Source of the DNA: JBBWZH01 sp035544115
GTDB taxonomy: Bacteria > Actinomycetota > Actinomycetes > Mycobacteriales > CADCTP01
Assembly (NCBI GenBank): GCA_963714145.1
Contig: OY970235.1
Span: forward strand, 8,556,001 to 8,620,000
Direction of reading: 5' to 3'
Length of the DNA: 64,000 nt
Shown: piece after piece, positions 55,042 through 63,330 of the stretch
How positions within the stretch are numbered: position 1 is the stretch's first letter
How the letters are laid out: each line of letters opens with the position of its first letter
Position numbers and translations under genes: made by a program
Notes under the pieces: model-generated
Told to the model about the DNA's origin: nothing
The model's database searches: none
The model's input: the letters and a program-made list of their open reading frames with translations, nothing else

Positions 55042-55560
55042 TTATCGGTGGGCGTGGGCGAGTCGGTGGAGCAGGGCCAGGTCGTGCCGGTCGATGGGGC
55101 GGGGCGGGTAGCCGGTGTGGAAGCGGATCTGCTGGTCGATCGACAGGCAGGGGATCGGCTGCCGGTTCAGTTGACCGGTGGTCAGGGAGCCGACCGGGTA
55201 GTCGAACCAGCCGCCGTCCAGGTCGTGCTGGCGGCCGTGGCCGGTGCCGTCGAAGGCGACCGGGTGCAGGTCGACCCAGCCGACGCCGGCCCGGCCGAGT
55301 TCGACCCGCACCGGCCGCCAGTCGGTCTGGACCCGGTAGCCGAGCCGGGTCAGCGCGGCCAGCGCGGCCGGCTCGCCGCCGGCGTCGATGGCCAGGTCCA
55401 GGTCCCGGTGCGCCCGGGTCTGGCGACCGACCAGGGCATCGACCCCCCACCCGCCGGCGACCCACGCCGGGCACCCCCGGTCGGCCAGCGCCGCCAACAC
55501 CTCCACCACCGCGGCGAACTCCACCCGACCATCACACCGCGGCACCGCACCGCCGGACAT
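55042..55560 (-). CDS. Aminoglycoside nucleotidyltransferase-like protein
   Basis: The 172-residue protein starts at ATG 55560, with an internal GTG (VEFAAVVEVLAALADRG) as alternative. The nucleotidyltransferase motif is clear: WVAGGWGVDALVGRQTRAHR followed by DLDLAID, where the two Asp residues bind metal. VGWVDLHPVAFDG supplies the third acidic residue and IPCLSIDQQIRFHTGYPP the C-terminal helix. This matches the aminoglycoside-2''-adenylyltransferase-like family (Aminoglyc_resit). Many chromosomal members have no proven resistance role, so activity on antibiotics is uncertain. It lies beside an ISAs1 transposase remnant, in a patch with other signs of transfer. Confidence 0.8.
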   Translation of the reverse strand: MSGGAVPRCDGRVEFAAVVEVLAALADRGCPAWVAGGWGVDALVGRQTRAHRDLDLAIDAGGEPAALAALTRLGYRVQTDWRPVRVELGRAGVGWVDLHPVAFDGTGHGRQHDLDGGWFDYPVGSLTTGQLNRQPIPCLSIDQQIRFHTGYPPRPIDRHDLALLHRLAHAHR

Positions 55561-55571
55561 CCGATTTCAGC

Positions 55572-55655
55572 CGCGGTTGGCGGCGGTGGCGGTGGACGGC
55601 AAGACCAGCCGCGGCGCGGGGACGGGACCCGGGCGCACCTGCTCGGCGTTCACGC
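55572..55655 (+). pseudogene. ISAs1-family transposase remnant
   Basis: One plus frame reads LAAVAVDGKTSRGA, the catalytic-core signature of ISAs1/H-repeat transposases. The next frame continues RGDGTRAHLLGVHA, the segment that follows it in intact copies. The two are offset by a frameshift, and no further transposase or terminal repeats remain. The rest of the gap to 55896 holds no gene. Confidence 0.5.
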
Positions 55656-55896
55656 AGGCCAGGCCGCCGGGCCGGATGATCGTCGGGCCGAACGCGCGGT
55701 GAATCCGCCGGAAGGTGCTGCCAGCCCCGCAGACCGGCCGGATCTGCCTGCGGCGGTGTGAGATGTAGGCGCCGTCACGAGGGGCCGCCACGAACACCTG
55801 CCGGCCGCGGGCGGCACGCTGCCCGTGTCTACGCGGGCAGTACTCCTACCCAGGCGGGCTAGCTGCTCGGCCTCCCGACGCTGAGAAGGAAGATCC

Positions 55897-57795
55897 GTGA
55901 AACGACGTTCGTTGGGCCTCGGCTTAGCCGCGACCCTCGCCACGGCTGCCCTGGTGGCCGCCGTGCAGTCGGGGGGTGCCACTGGAGCCGGTGCCGCGCC
56001 GGCGGGTGGCGCGCCGGCCGCGGTTGCCGGGTACAAGATCGCCGCTGGGCCCGGCGGCACGGTGGTCCGCACCCCGCTGGCGGTGCCTGTCACGGTGACC
56101 GACGGTGCCATCCTTGCCGTGAAGCCGGGTAGCTCCGGTGCACCGGCGAGCACCGGGTCGAAGCTCGCGCCGAAGCTGGCCGCGGCGCTGAAGGATCCGG
56201 CGGCCAGCAAGACGCAGCGGGTCGTCGTGAGCTTCCAGAACGACGTGAAGATCCCGCCGTTCCCCGTCCTCGACCTGGCGCAGTCGCGGACCTCGGTGGC
56301 CAACAAGGCCGTCCAGGCCCGCGCCGACACGCTGATCAGCGGCATCGCGACCGCGCGCCGCGCCGGCTACCAGGCGATCAGCTCCGACCTGGCGAAGCTG
56401 GGCGTCACGACGGTGGAGACGTTCTGGCTGATCAAGGGCATGGTGGTGGACGCGCCGCTGTCGGCGCTGCCGAGCATCGCGCAGCGGGCCGACGTGACCT
56501 CCGTCGAGCCGGTCGATGCCGGCCAGCCGGCGCGGCTGTCGTCCGCCGCCGCTGGCGCTACCACCGCGGCCGTCCCCCCGACCCAGGCCGACGCGCGGGC
56601 GTTCATGGGAACCGACCCGTTCTTCAATCTCGGGCAGACCACCGGCTTTGTCGGGGTGCTCAGCGGCGGCGTGCGGGCCAGTCACGTTCTGTTCAACAAC
56701 CCGTCGAAGGCGTGGTTCACCGAAGACCTCGGCAACCCGGCGAACCCGGACCCGAGCGACTGCATCGAGGGCACCGCTCGGATCGCCGCGATCACCGGCA
56801 ACGGCAATCTCGGCGATGCCGCGCGCGGGGTCACCGGCATCACCACGGACAGCTTCAAGATCCAGACGACCACCCCGGGTATCGGCTGCACCGGCGTCTC
56901 CACGAGCGCCGTCGTCAACGGCTTCCAGCGGGCCGTACAGGTGGGCGATCGGGTGATCCTGGCCGACGTGTCGGCGCCCGGGTCGGACACCGGTGTGCTC
57001 GCGGTGGCCGCGGACGCGGCATTCGACGCGGGTGCCGTGGTCGTCGCGCCGGTGGGCGATTTCGACCCGGGCCAGACCCCACCGGACGGGGTGTCAGCTC
57101 CGGCGGTCGCGCAGAAGGTACTCGGTGTCGGCGAGGTGGACCTGACGGCACCGACCACCCAGTCCCCGAACCAGGAGCACGGACCTGCCCCGGACGGCCG
57201 AACCAAGCCCGACGTCCTCGGGCCGATGAACCTCGTCTGCGCCACCAGGCTCAGTGACACTGCCACCAGGCCCGGATGCGGCGGCAGTTACCAGGCCGCG
57301 GCCGAGATCACCGGCGCCGCCGCACTGGTCCGCAACATGCTCCGGGGCAACAGTTCCGAGCTGAACCCCGGGCTTGTCTACGCCTACCTGATCGCTCGGG
57401 GACGGGGCGGCAGCGCGGGCAACAACGTCAACGGCGCCGGCCCGGTCAAGCTGCCGATCCCGGCCCAGAGCCTGAGCTGGACCGGCCAGACCAGCGTCGG
57501 CAACCTCCAATCGGTCGACATCCCGCTGCCGTTCCCAGCCACCACCCGCACCGACACCCCGGTGAACGTCGCGATCTGGTGGCCCGAGGCACCCGCCGCG
57601 CACAACGACATCGACCTGGCGCTGATCGACCCCAACGGCGCGGTGTTCGCGCAGAGCACCTCCGGCCGCGGCGTGTTCGAGAAGGTGTCCGTGCCCGGCC
57701 TGCGCACCCCCGGCACGTGGAAGATCCGGCTCACCGGCTTCAACGTGCCGACCGGCCCGCAGTTGGTCAACATCGCCGCTACCCAGGACCTCTAG
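55897..57795 (+). CDS. Secreted subtilisin-fold (S8) protein with degenerate active site
   Basis: The 632-residue protein starts at GTG 55897 with GAAGGAAG upstream. A Sec signal (RRSLGLGLAATLATAALVAA) is followed by an inhibitor-like prodomain (TQRVVVSFQNDVKIPPF ... IKGMVVDAPLSALPSIAQRA). The subtilase core aligns by order, but catalytic residues have changed: the Asp site reads VGVLSGGV (Ser256), the His site CIEGTARIAAI (Glu291), and the oxyanion Asn site VVAPVGDFD (Asp388). Ser464 remains in GGSYQAAAEITGAAAL. A C-terminal jelly-roll like the P domain follows (NDIDLALIDPNGAVF, GTWKIRLTGF). It should be secreted and proteolytically inactive, perhaps a binding protein. A 7-bp hairpin lies at 55819-55840 before the gene and a strong terminator after it. 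Confidence 0.85.
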   Translation: MKRRSLGLGLAATLATAALVAAVQSGGATGAGAAPAGGAPAAVAGYKIAAGPGGTVVRTPLAVPVTVTDGAILAVKPGSSGAPASTGSKLAPKLAAALKDPAASKTQRVVVSFQNDVKIPPFPVLDLAQSRTSVANKAVQARADTLISGIATARRAGYQAISSDLAKLGVTTVETFWLIKGMVVDAPLSALPSIAQRADVTSVEPVDAGQPARLSSAAAGATTAAVPPTQADARAFMGTDPFFNLGQTTGFVGVLSGGVRASHVLFNNPSKAWFTEDLGNPANPDPSDCIEGTARIAAITGNGNLGDAARGVTGITTDSFKIQTTTPGIGCTGVSTSAVVNGFQRAVQVGDRVILADVSAPGSDTGVLAVAADAAFDAGAVVVAPVGDFDPGQTPPDGVSAPAVAQKVLGVGEVDLTAPTTQSPNQEHGPAPDGRTKPDVLGPMNLVCATRLSDTATRPGCGGSYQAAAEITGAAALVRNMLRGNSSELNPGLVYAYLIARGRGGSAGNNVNGAGPVKLPIPAQSLSWTGQTSVGNLQSVDIPLPFPATTRTDTPVNVAIWWPEAPAAHNDIDLALIDPNGAVFAQSTSGRGVFEKVSVPGLRTPGTWKIRLTGFNVPTGPQLVNIAATQDL

Positions 57796-57816
57796 TAGCG
57801 GCTGGCAGCGACAACC

Positions 57817-57854
57817 CACTGCGGTGGCGGCCATCCCCGGCCGCCACCGCAGTG
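57817..57854. terminator. Strong hairpin terminator after the S8-like gene
   Basis: Perfect 16-bp arms, CACTGCGGTGGCGGCC and GGCCGCCACCGCAGTG, with a 6-nt loop lie 21 bp beyond the stop. Confidence 0.85.
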
Positions 57855-58176
57855 CCGGCGCCAGGTCGGGCGTCCGATCCGGCTGGCAGCGCCCTGCCGC
57901 TCCATCGGGTCAGACTTTCCCGCAGGGCCGGCAACTGATCCACCCCGATCGAGTAGAACACCTGCCGGCCCGTGATCACGCCCAGCCCGTTCGTCTCCAG
58001 CCAGAAGAAGTCAGGGTCGGGCGCGAGCGGCGGCTCATCGGTCGCGGGACCGAGCCGGGCCCGGCTCGCATCCGTCCGCGGACGGAGATCGGATCCGATC
58101 CCGGGGGCGATCCGGGATGAGGCCGGCACGGTGGAAGGTCGATGGCGACACCGAACCACCACACCGGGAGGATCCG
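57855..58176. other. Intergenic region with a possible minus-strand gene fragment
   Basis: On the minus strand a frame reads DPDFFWLETNGLGVITGRQV then FYSIGVDQLPALRESLTRW (about 58020-57900), which looks protein-like. The frame continues into the terminator, with no clear start or stop of its own, so I treat it as a probable fragment of unknown family. Nothing else is seen. Confidence 0.3.
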
Positions 58177-58629
58177 ATGACGACAACCACCACCGGCCGC
58201 ACCCCCGCCGTCGCGTCGGCCGAATGCGCCCGGCAACGACGCCGGACCCGTGCCCTCGCGGTCGTGGCCGCCACCGGGGCGACGTTCACCGTGTGGACGA
58301 TCGCGCACCAGGTCGCCGGCGCCGTCCTGATCGTCGACACCGGCTCCGGCCGCACCACCGTGACACCGGCCGCCGTGGCGGTCGCGACGGTCCTCGCCGG
58401 ACTGGCGGCCTGGGGGGTGCTGGCCCTGCTCGAACGCCGCACCCGGCGGGCCGCGACAGTCTGGTCCGCGACGGCGTCCGCCGCCCTGCTGACCTCGCTG
58501 CTCGGCCCGATCGGCTCGGCCGTGGACGCCAGCGCGGCCGTCGCGCTGGTCGCGATGCACCTTGCCGCCGGCGCCGTAGTCATCCCGATCATGGCCCGCA
58601 GCTCCGTCCAGTGCCGCCGGGCCACCTGA
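58177..58629 (+). CDS. DUF6069-like four-helix membrane protein
   Basis: The 150-residue protein starts at ATG 58177, after GGGAGG at 5 nt. Four hydrophobic segments are visible: ALAVVAATGATFTVWTIAHQ, TPAAVAVATVLAGLAAWGVL, TVWSATASAALLTSLLGPIG and AAVALVAMHLAAGAVVIPIM. A basic loop (ERRTRRAATVW) lies between helices two and three. The spacing and the LGPI...MHL.AG pattern match what I recall of DUF6069 proteins, which have no known function. It is monocistronic, with a hairpin terminator after it. Confidence 0.78.
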   Translation: MTTTTTGRTPAVASAECARQRRRTRALAVVAATGATFTVWTIAHQVAGAVLIVDTGSGRTTVTPAAVAVATVLAGLAAWGVLALLERRTRRAATVWSATASAALLTSLLGPIGSAVDASAAVALVAMHLAAGAVVIPIMARSSVQCRRAT

Positions 58630-58640
58630 CCCACCGCCCG

Positions 58641-58677
58641 GCCGTTGCCGCCAGGTCACCCGACCGGCGGCAACGGC
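58641..58677. terminator. Bidirectional hairpin terminator
   Basis: Perfect 12-bp arms, GCCGTTGCCGCC (58641-58652) and GGCGGCAACGGC (58666-58677), lie between the convergent DUF6069 and aldo/keto reductase genes. Confidence 0.8.
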
Positions 58678-58764
58678 GCTTCGCTACCGGCCGGGCGGGC
58701 CGGTGCAGGTTCGGCCGGGCGCGACCGGGTTGGGCCGCCCACCCGGCGAAGGTCGACAGCGCCG

Positions 58765-59721
58765 TCAGGCGTCCAGCCAGTGTTGCGGAGCGGGCAGGAG
58801 TTGCTCGAGCTCGTCCCACAGGTCCTCGGGCAGCGCGGCCTGGGTGGCCGCCAGCGTGCGGTCGAGGGTGCGCAGCTGGGTCAGGCCGACGATGGTGGTG
58901 CTGATCCGGCTGTCGCGCAGCGACCACTGCAACGCCGCGGTGGTGAGGTCGGTGCCGTGCCGGGTGCACACCTGTGCCATTCGGGTGATCGCGTCCAGGG
59001 TGGCCGGTGCTGCCGGCCGGTACCCGTAGCTGGTCAGCCCGGCGTCCGGCCGGGCCAGGATCCCACCGCCGTGCACGGCGGCGTTGACCACCGCGGCGCC
59101 GCCGCCCAGCGCCTGCTCGATGAGCGGCCCGGCGCTGCGGTCGACCAGGGTCCACCGGTTGTGGATCAGTACGACCTCGAAGACGCCGAGATCGACGTAA
59201 CGGGTCATCTCGCGCACGTCGCCGCCGGCCAGGCCGATGTGCCCGACCGTGCCCGCCTCCCGCAGCCCGACCAGCGCGTCCACGGCGCCGCCGGGGGCGG
59301 TCATCGTCGCGAAGTCGTGGGACTCGGGGTCGTGCAGGTACACCAGCGGCAGCGGGGAGATGCCCAGCCGCTGGATGCTCTCGGCCACCGAGCGGCGTAC
59401 CCGGTCGCCGGAGTAGTCGGCGCCGTCCGGGTCGACCTTGGTGGCGATGACCACGTCGGCGGGTAGCCCGCCGCAGGCGGCGACACCGGCCGCGATGCGC
59501 CGCTCGCTCTGCCCGCCGCCGTAGCCGTTCGCGGTGTCGATCATGCGGATCGGGCTGTTCAGCACGGCCTTGACCAGCTCGACCGCCGGGTCGGCGGCCG
59601 TCCCGGGCCCAGCCGTCGCGGGCAGGTTGCCCAGCGGGCCGCCGCCCAGGCACACCGCGCTGACCCGCAGCCCGGTCGCCCCGAGCTCGCGCATCCACCG
59701 ATCGCCCAGCCAGTCGCGCAC
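58765..59721 (-). CDS. Aldo/keto reductase
   Basis: The 318-residue TIM-barrel oxidoreductase starts at GTG 59721, with GGAGAAGGGG upstream; ATG 59694 is an internal alternative. The catalytic tetrad is recognisable: Asp and Tyr in MIDTANGYGGGQSERRI, Lys in VVIATKVD, and His in LVYLHDPESHDF. NADPH-site residues lie near STTIVGLTQLRTLDRTLAAT. It resembles the L-fucose/galactose-dehydrogenase-like branch that reduces or oxidises sugars and aldehydes; the substrate is not determined. It is divergent from the Ser/Thr kinase gene and ends at a shared terminator. Confidence 0.9.
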   Translation of the reverse strand: MRDWLGDRWMRELGATGLRVSAVCLGGGPLGNLPATAGPGTAADPAVELVKAVLNSPIRMIDTANGYGGGQSERRIAAGVAACGGLPADVVIATKVDPDGADYSGDRVRRSVAESIQRLGISPLPLVYLHDPESHDFATMTAPGGAVDALVGLREAGTVGHIGLAGGDVREMTRYVDLGVFEVVLIHNRWTLVDRSAGPLIEQALGGGAAVVNAAVHGGGILARPDAGLTSYGYRPAAPATLDAITRMAQVCTRHGTDLTTAALQWSLRDSRISTTIVGLTQLRTLDRTLAATQAALPEDLWDELEQLLPAPQHWLDA

Positions 59722-59994
59722 CCGGCCCCCTTCTCCCGCACTCGGTCCGGAGCACATCCTCCCAGCAACCGCGGCGGGCGGGCGTAGCGCGGTGACGGCG
59801 GGATGGCCAGCGCGTGCACCCGGCCGGTCCGGCCCCGTCCAGGACCCCTCGGGTCGGAGCGGGCCGCGATCACCGGTCGCAACGGGCCAGGTGTGGGCGG
59901 TGACGGGGCCGGCCGGCGGTCCGGTTCGGCGCTGTCGGTCCGTCCCGGCTGGCTATGCTCGCCGCCATTGGGGCGACCCGTCGAGGCAGGGGAC

Positions 59995-61674
59995 ATGCAG
60001 GCCAGCAGGTGGCGGGATCGGCGGGAGCCGGACTCCCGGAAGCGGCACGGCTCCGGCCAGCGACCACCCGTGGTGGCCGGCCTGGTCGACACCCGGCCGC
60101 TGGCTCGGGGCGGGTACGGCCTGGTCTTCCGCGCCTGGCAGGTCGGGCTGGCCCGGGAGGTCGCGCTCAAGGTGGACAGCCGGGTGCTGGCCGAGGAGCG
60201 GGACCGGCGGCGGTTCCTGCGCGAGGCCGGCGCCGCGGGCCGGCTGTCCTCGCACGGCCACATCGTCCCGGTGTACGACGCCGGCGTGGCCGACGACGGC
60301 CGGCCGTACCTGGTGATGGAGCTGTGCCCGGGCGGTTCGCTGGCCGACCGGGTACGCCGGCACGGCCCGATGCCGCCGGACGAGGTCCGCAACATCGGGC
60401 GGGGGATCGCCGACGCGCTGGCCACCGCGCACGCGATCGGCATCCTGCACCGCGACGTCAAGCCGGGCAACATCCTCATCGACGAGTACGGGGTCGCCAA
60501 GCTCGCCGACTTCGGCCTCGCCGCGGCCCTCGACGCGAGTGGCGACTCCACCGCGACCCGGGACGCATTGACCCCGGCCTTCGCCCCGCCCGAGGCGTTC
60601 GCGTTCGCCCGCCCCAGCGCGCCGGGCGACGTGTACGGGCTGGCGGCCACCCTCTACACGCTGCTCGCCGGCTACCCGCCGCGGATGCTGTCCTGGCCAC
60701 CGGAGTCGCTGGCGGAACTGACCGCCGGCCTGCGCAGCCCGATCGCGCCGGTACCCGGCGTGCACCCGGACCTGCTCGCCGTGCTGGAGGCCGCGCTGCA
60801 CCCCGAGCCGGAGCACCGCACCCAGACGGCCGCGGCGCTGCGGGACGCCCTGGCGGCGGTACCGGCCGCCGCCGACGCCCCGGCGGACACCCGCGGCCGG
60901 CACCCCGGTGCCGCCGAACCGACCGGGCCTACCGCACGGCTCGCCGCCGCCCCGACCGGCTCCACCGCACGGCTCGCTACCGCCGCCCCGACCAGCCCCA
61001 CCGCATGGCTCGCCGCCTCGACCGGCCCCACCGCCCCGGTCAACGTCACGGCCCGGGCGGACCAGCCGCCGCCCGCCGCCCGGTCCGGCCGCCGGCGGTT
61101 CGGCGGCTCCCGCGGGCGGGTCGTCGCGATGGTCGTCGCGCCGGTACTGGTGATCGCGGCCGCGGTCGGCGTGACGTTGCAGCACCGCGGGTCGCGTACC
61201 GGCGGCGGCCCGCTGGCCGGGTCCGCCACGGTGACACAGACGCCGTCGCCGACCCCGTCCGTGGCCGCCGGCCTGCCCGCCGCGCTCGTGGTGTGTGGGC
61301 GATCCACCGGCGGCGCGCTGTGCCCGGCGATCCCCCTCTGCTGGGGTGACCTGGTCGACGACGGCGACCGCCGGGCCGAGATCGCCACCACCAGCTGCAG
61401 CACATCGCACCGCTGGGAGGCGTACGCGGCGGGCCGGCTGCCCGCCGACGCCGTCGACATCACCACCACCGAGCGCAACGCCCGGCCGGAGATCACCCGC
61501 GTCTGCACCGCTGCCCGCGCGAGCGCCCGGACCCGTCCCGGCGCCGACACCACCACCTGGACGCGCGACGTCCAGCCGATGGCGATCCCCGGCTACGGCG
61601 AGTTCTTCTTCTGCATCGCCGCGGACCGCACCGGCCCGCCGCCCGCCGGCCCGGTCTTCATCATCGGCCCCTGA
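59995..61674 (+). CDS. Membrane Ser/Thr protein kinase with extracellular Cys-rich domain
   Basis: The 559-residue kinase starts at ATG 59995 after GCAGGGGA. The kinase domain (about 35-300) has the glycine loop LARGGYGLVFRAW, catalytic Lys in EVALKVD, HRDVKPGNILIDE and KLADFGLAAAL. A Pro/Thr/Ala-rich juxtamembrane linker carries repeats (GPTARLAAA, GSTARLATA, SPTAWLAAS). One transmembrane helix (VVAMVVAPVLVIAAAVGVTL) is followed by an outside domain with several Cys (LVVCGRSTGGALCPAIPLCW, TSCSTSHRWEAYAAG), resembling the septum-formation/lysozyme-inhibitor-type module. It probably senses an envelope signal and phosphorylates cytoplasmic proteins. It is a PknB-type architecture without PASTA repeats. 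Confidence 0.9.
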   Translation: MQASRWRDRREPDSRKRHGSGQRPPVVAGLVDTRPLARGGYGLVFRAWQVGLAREVALKVDSRVLAEERDRRRFLREAGAAGRLSSHGHIVPVYDAGVADDGRPYLVMELCPGGSLADRVRRHGPMPPDEVRNIGRGIADALATAHAIGILHRDVKPGNILIDEYGVAKLADFGLAAALDASGDSTATRDALTPAFAPPEAFAFARPSAPGDVYGLAATLYTLLAGYPPRMLSWPPESLAELTAGLRSPIAPVPGVHPDLLAVLEAALHPEPEHRTQTAAALRDALAAVPAAADAPADTRGRHPGAAEPTGPTARLAAAPTGSTARLATAAPTSPTAWLAASTGPTAPVNVTARADQPPPAARSGRRRFGGSRGRVVAMVVAPVLVIAAAVGVTLQHRGSRTGGGPLAGSATVTQTPSPTPSVAAGLPAALVVCGRSTGGALCPAIPLCWGDLVDDGDRRAEIATTSCSTSHRWEAYAAGRLPADAVDITTTERNARPEITRVCTAARASARTRPGADTTTWTRDVQPMAIPGYGEFFFCIAADRTGPPPAGPVFIIGP

Positions 61675-61768
61675 CCGCACGGCCGGGAGGTCACCGTCTT
61701 CGTCGCCGGTGACTCGGCGGCCGCGACCTGGCCGGCCAGCCGGGCGTCGTGGAGCGGCGGGGGCCGGG

Positions 61769-62389
61769 TTACCGCTGCCGGACTGTGTAGGTCAGGTGGG
61801 TCACCCGCTGCGTCGGCTCGGCGCGGAGCTGTTTCAGGGCGACGCGGCCGGCGTCCACGCCTTCGAACAGGCGGATTCCGGTGCCGAACAGCACGGGTGA
61901 CAGCGCGATCGTGAACTCGTCGATCAGGCCGGCGTTCACGTACTCGAGGATCGTGGCGCCGCCGCCCGCGATGCGGACGTCGCGGTCGCCGGCGGCCTGG
62001 CGGGCCTGGTCGAGCGCGGGCTCGATGCCGTCGTTGACGAAGTGGAAGGTGGTCCCACCGGGCCGCTCCCAGGGGTCACGCTTCTCGTGCGTCACGACGA
62101 AGACCGGCGTGTGGAACGGTGCCTCCTCCGGCCATGCCTGCTCGCCGGCGTCGAACATTCGCTTGCCCAGCACGCTCGCGCCGGTGCGCTCGAACGTCTC
62201 CCGCAGGATCTCGTTGTCGCGTCCTTCCTCGCCGCCCGCGCCGAGTTTCAGGTTCTCCCGGAAGAACCGCTGCGGGAAGATCCACTGCTGCAGTTCCATC
62301 CACCGCGGCCCCATCAGGTCCGCCATGGACTCGGGTGCGATGAACCCGTCCAGCGACATCGACACGCTGAAGAACACCTTCCCGGCCAT
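61769..62389 (-). CDS. RibD/dihydrofolate-reductase-like protein
   Basis: The 206-residue protein starts at ATG 62389, overlapping the SRPBCC stop. The RibD C-terminal fold is visible: VFFSVSMSLDGFIAPE, ASVLGKRMFDAGEQAW, VFVVTHEKRDPW, DVRIAGGGATILEYVNAGLI and DEFTIALSPVLFGTGIRLFE. These proteins are often called dihydrofolate reductase family, but most are uncharacterised NADPH-dependent reductases. It is the last gene of a three-gene ArsR-SRPBCC-RibD unit. A weak 7-bp hairpin at 61690-61713 may end the transcript. Confidence 0.9.
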   Translation of the reverse strand: MAGKVFFSVSMSLDGFIAPESMADLMGPRWMELQQWIFPQRFFRENLKLGAGGEEGRDNEILRETFERTGASVLGKRMFDAGEQAWPEEAPFHTPVFVVTHEKRDPWERPGGTTFHFVNDGIEPALDQARQAAGDRDVRIAGGGATILEYVNAGLIDEFTIALSPVLFGTGIRLFEGVDAGRVALKQLRAEPTQRVTHLTYTVRQR

Positions 62390-62895
62390 CAGTCCTCCGC
62401 TCCGTTCCGGACGATCTCGGTGACGTAGCCGGCCAGGTTGTTCAGGGTCTGCTGGCCGCCCTCGATCGCGTGGTACTTCTCGACCGCCTGGTCGCGCAGT
62501 TCCCTGGTGGGGAACACCGTGCGCAGCTCGATCCGGGTCGCCGCGGCGTCGGGCGCGAACGTGAGGACGGACTCGAAGGCGTTCGGGTCGCCGCGGAATT
62601 CGCCGTGCAGCAGCGCGATCCGCTCCGGCGGGGCGATCTCGGTCCAGGAGATCCACTCCTGGTAGTCCGTCGCGTCCGGTCCGTGCATCACGAAGTCCCA
62701 CACGCCGCCGACGCGGAACTCGAAGGACCGCGTGGTGGTGCTGAACCCCTCCGGGCCCCACCACCGCGACAGGTGCCGGACCTCGGTGAACGCCTCGAAC
62801 ACCAGCTCCGGTGGGGCGTCGATGACCCGGGTGATGACGATCTCGCGGTCGGCCGCCGCTGCCCGCGCCGGCGCGTGCCGTCCTGTCGCTGCCAT
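62389..62895 (-). CDS. SRPBCC (AHSA1-like) domain protein
   Basis: A 168-residue protein starts at ATG 62895, 4 bp after the ArsR stop. AHSA1/SRPBCC motifs are clear: ITRVIDAPPELVFEAFTEVR, HLSRWWGPEGFSTTTRSFEF, VGGVWDFVMHGPDATDYQEW and IEGGQQTLNNLAGYV. The fold has a hydrophobic cavity for small molecules. In this arrangement (ArsR regulator first) such proteins are often co-regulated, but no biochemical role is known. The stop overlaps the next gene in an ATGA, giving tight coupling. Confidence 0.92.
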   Translation of the reverse strand: MAATGRHAPARAAAADREIVITRVIDAPPELVFEAFTEVRHLSRWWGPEGFSTTTRSFEFRVGGVWDFVMHGPDATDYQEWISWTEIAPPERIALLHGEFRGDPNAFESVLTFAPDAAATRIELRTVFPTRELRDQAVEKYHAIEGGQQTLNNLAGYVTEIVRNGAED

Positions 62896-62899
62896 CGCC

Positions 62900-63250
62900 T
62901 CAGTCCTCCCGCCTCGCCTGCTTGAGGTCTCGCACGTACGCGTCCAGCCGGTCGAAGCTCTCGTTCCAGAACCGCTCGAACCCGCCGGTCCACTCGTGGA
63001 CCGGTCGCAGCCCGCGGGCGTCGACGCCGTACAGGCGCTGCTTGCCTGCCTTGCGGTCCCGCACCAGCCCGACCTCCCGGAGCACCCGCAGGTGTTTGGA
63101 CGCCCCCGGCTGGGTCATCCCCAGCTCCCGGGCCAACTCGGTCACCGGCCGCTCACCCGCCCGCAGCAGCACCAGGATCTCCCGGCGCTGCGGCTCGGCG
63201 ATCGCGTTGAAGACGTCCGACGTGGTCGCTGCTCGTGCCATGGCCGCCAT
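62900..63250 (-). CDS. ArsR-family transcriptional regulator
   Basis: The 116-residue winged-helix regulator starts at ATG 63250, with ATG 63241 as alternative. Motifs: SDVFNAIAEPQRREILVLLR, VTELARELGMTQPGASKHLR (recognition helix) and VLREVGLVRDRKAGKQRLYG. There is no Cys metal site, so it belongs to the non-metal group that partners SRPBCC proteins. A near-perfect inverted repeat lies immediately upstream, within the likely promoter, pointing to autoregulation. It heads the operon of three and is divergent from the GNAT gene. Confidence 0.92.
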   Translation of the reverse strand: MAAMARAATTSDVFNAIAEPQRREILVLLRAGERPVTELARELGMTQPGASKHLRVLREVGLVRDRKAGKQRLYGVDARGLRPVHEWTGGFERFWNESFDRLDAYVRDLKQARRED

Positions 63251-63253
63251 CGT

Positions 63254-63269
63254 ATGCCCATATCGGCAT
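63254..63269. promoter_or_regulatory. Inverted-repeat operator candidate for the ArsR operon
   Basis: ATGCC-CATATC-GGCAT lies 4 bp before the ArsR start, in the 80-bp gap shared with the divergent GNAT gene. The position suits a self-repression site. The very short leader suggests near-leaderless translation. Confidence 0.5.
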
Positions 63270-63330
63270 GCGTCAAGCCGGGTGGTCAACCCGCCGTGCT
63301 GAACCGGCTCGGCGCGGCCGTATCGTCGCG

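Noticed and set aside
55567..55797. 76-codon minus-strand frame over the transposase relic
   Set aside because: It has no ribosome site or recognisable domain, and the plus strand explains part of the region as an ISAs1 fragment.
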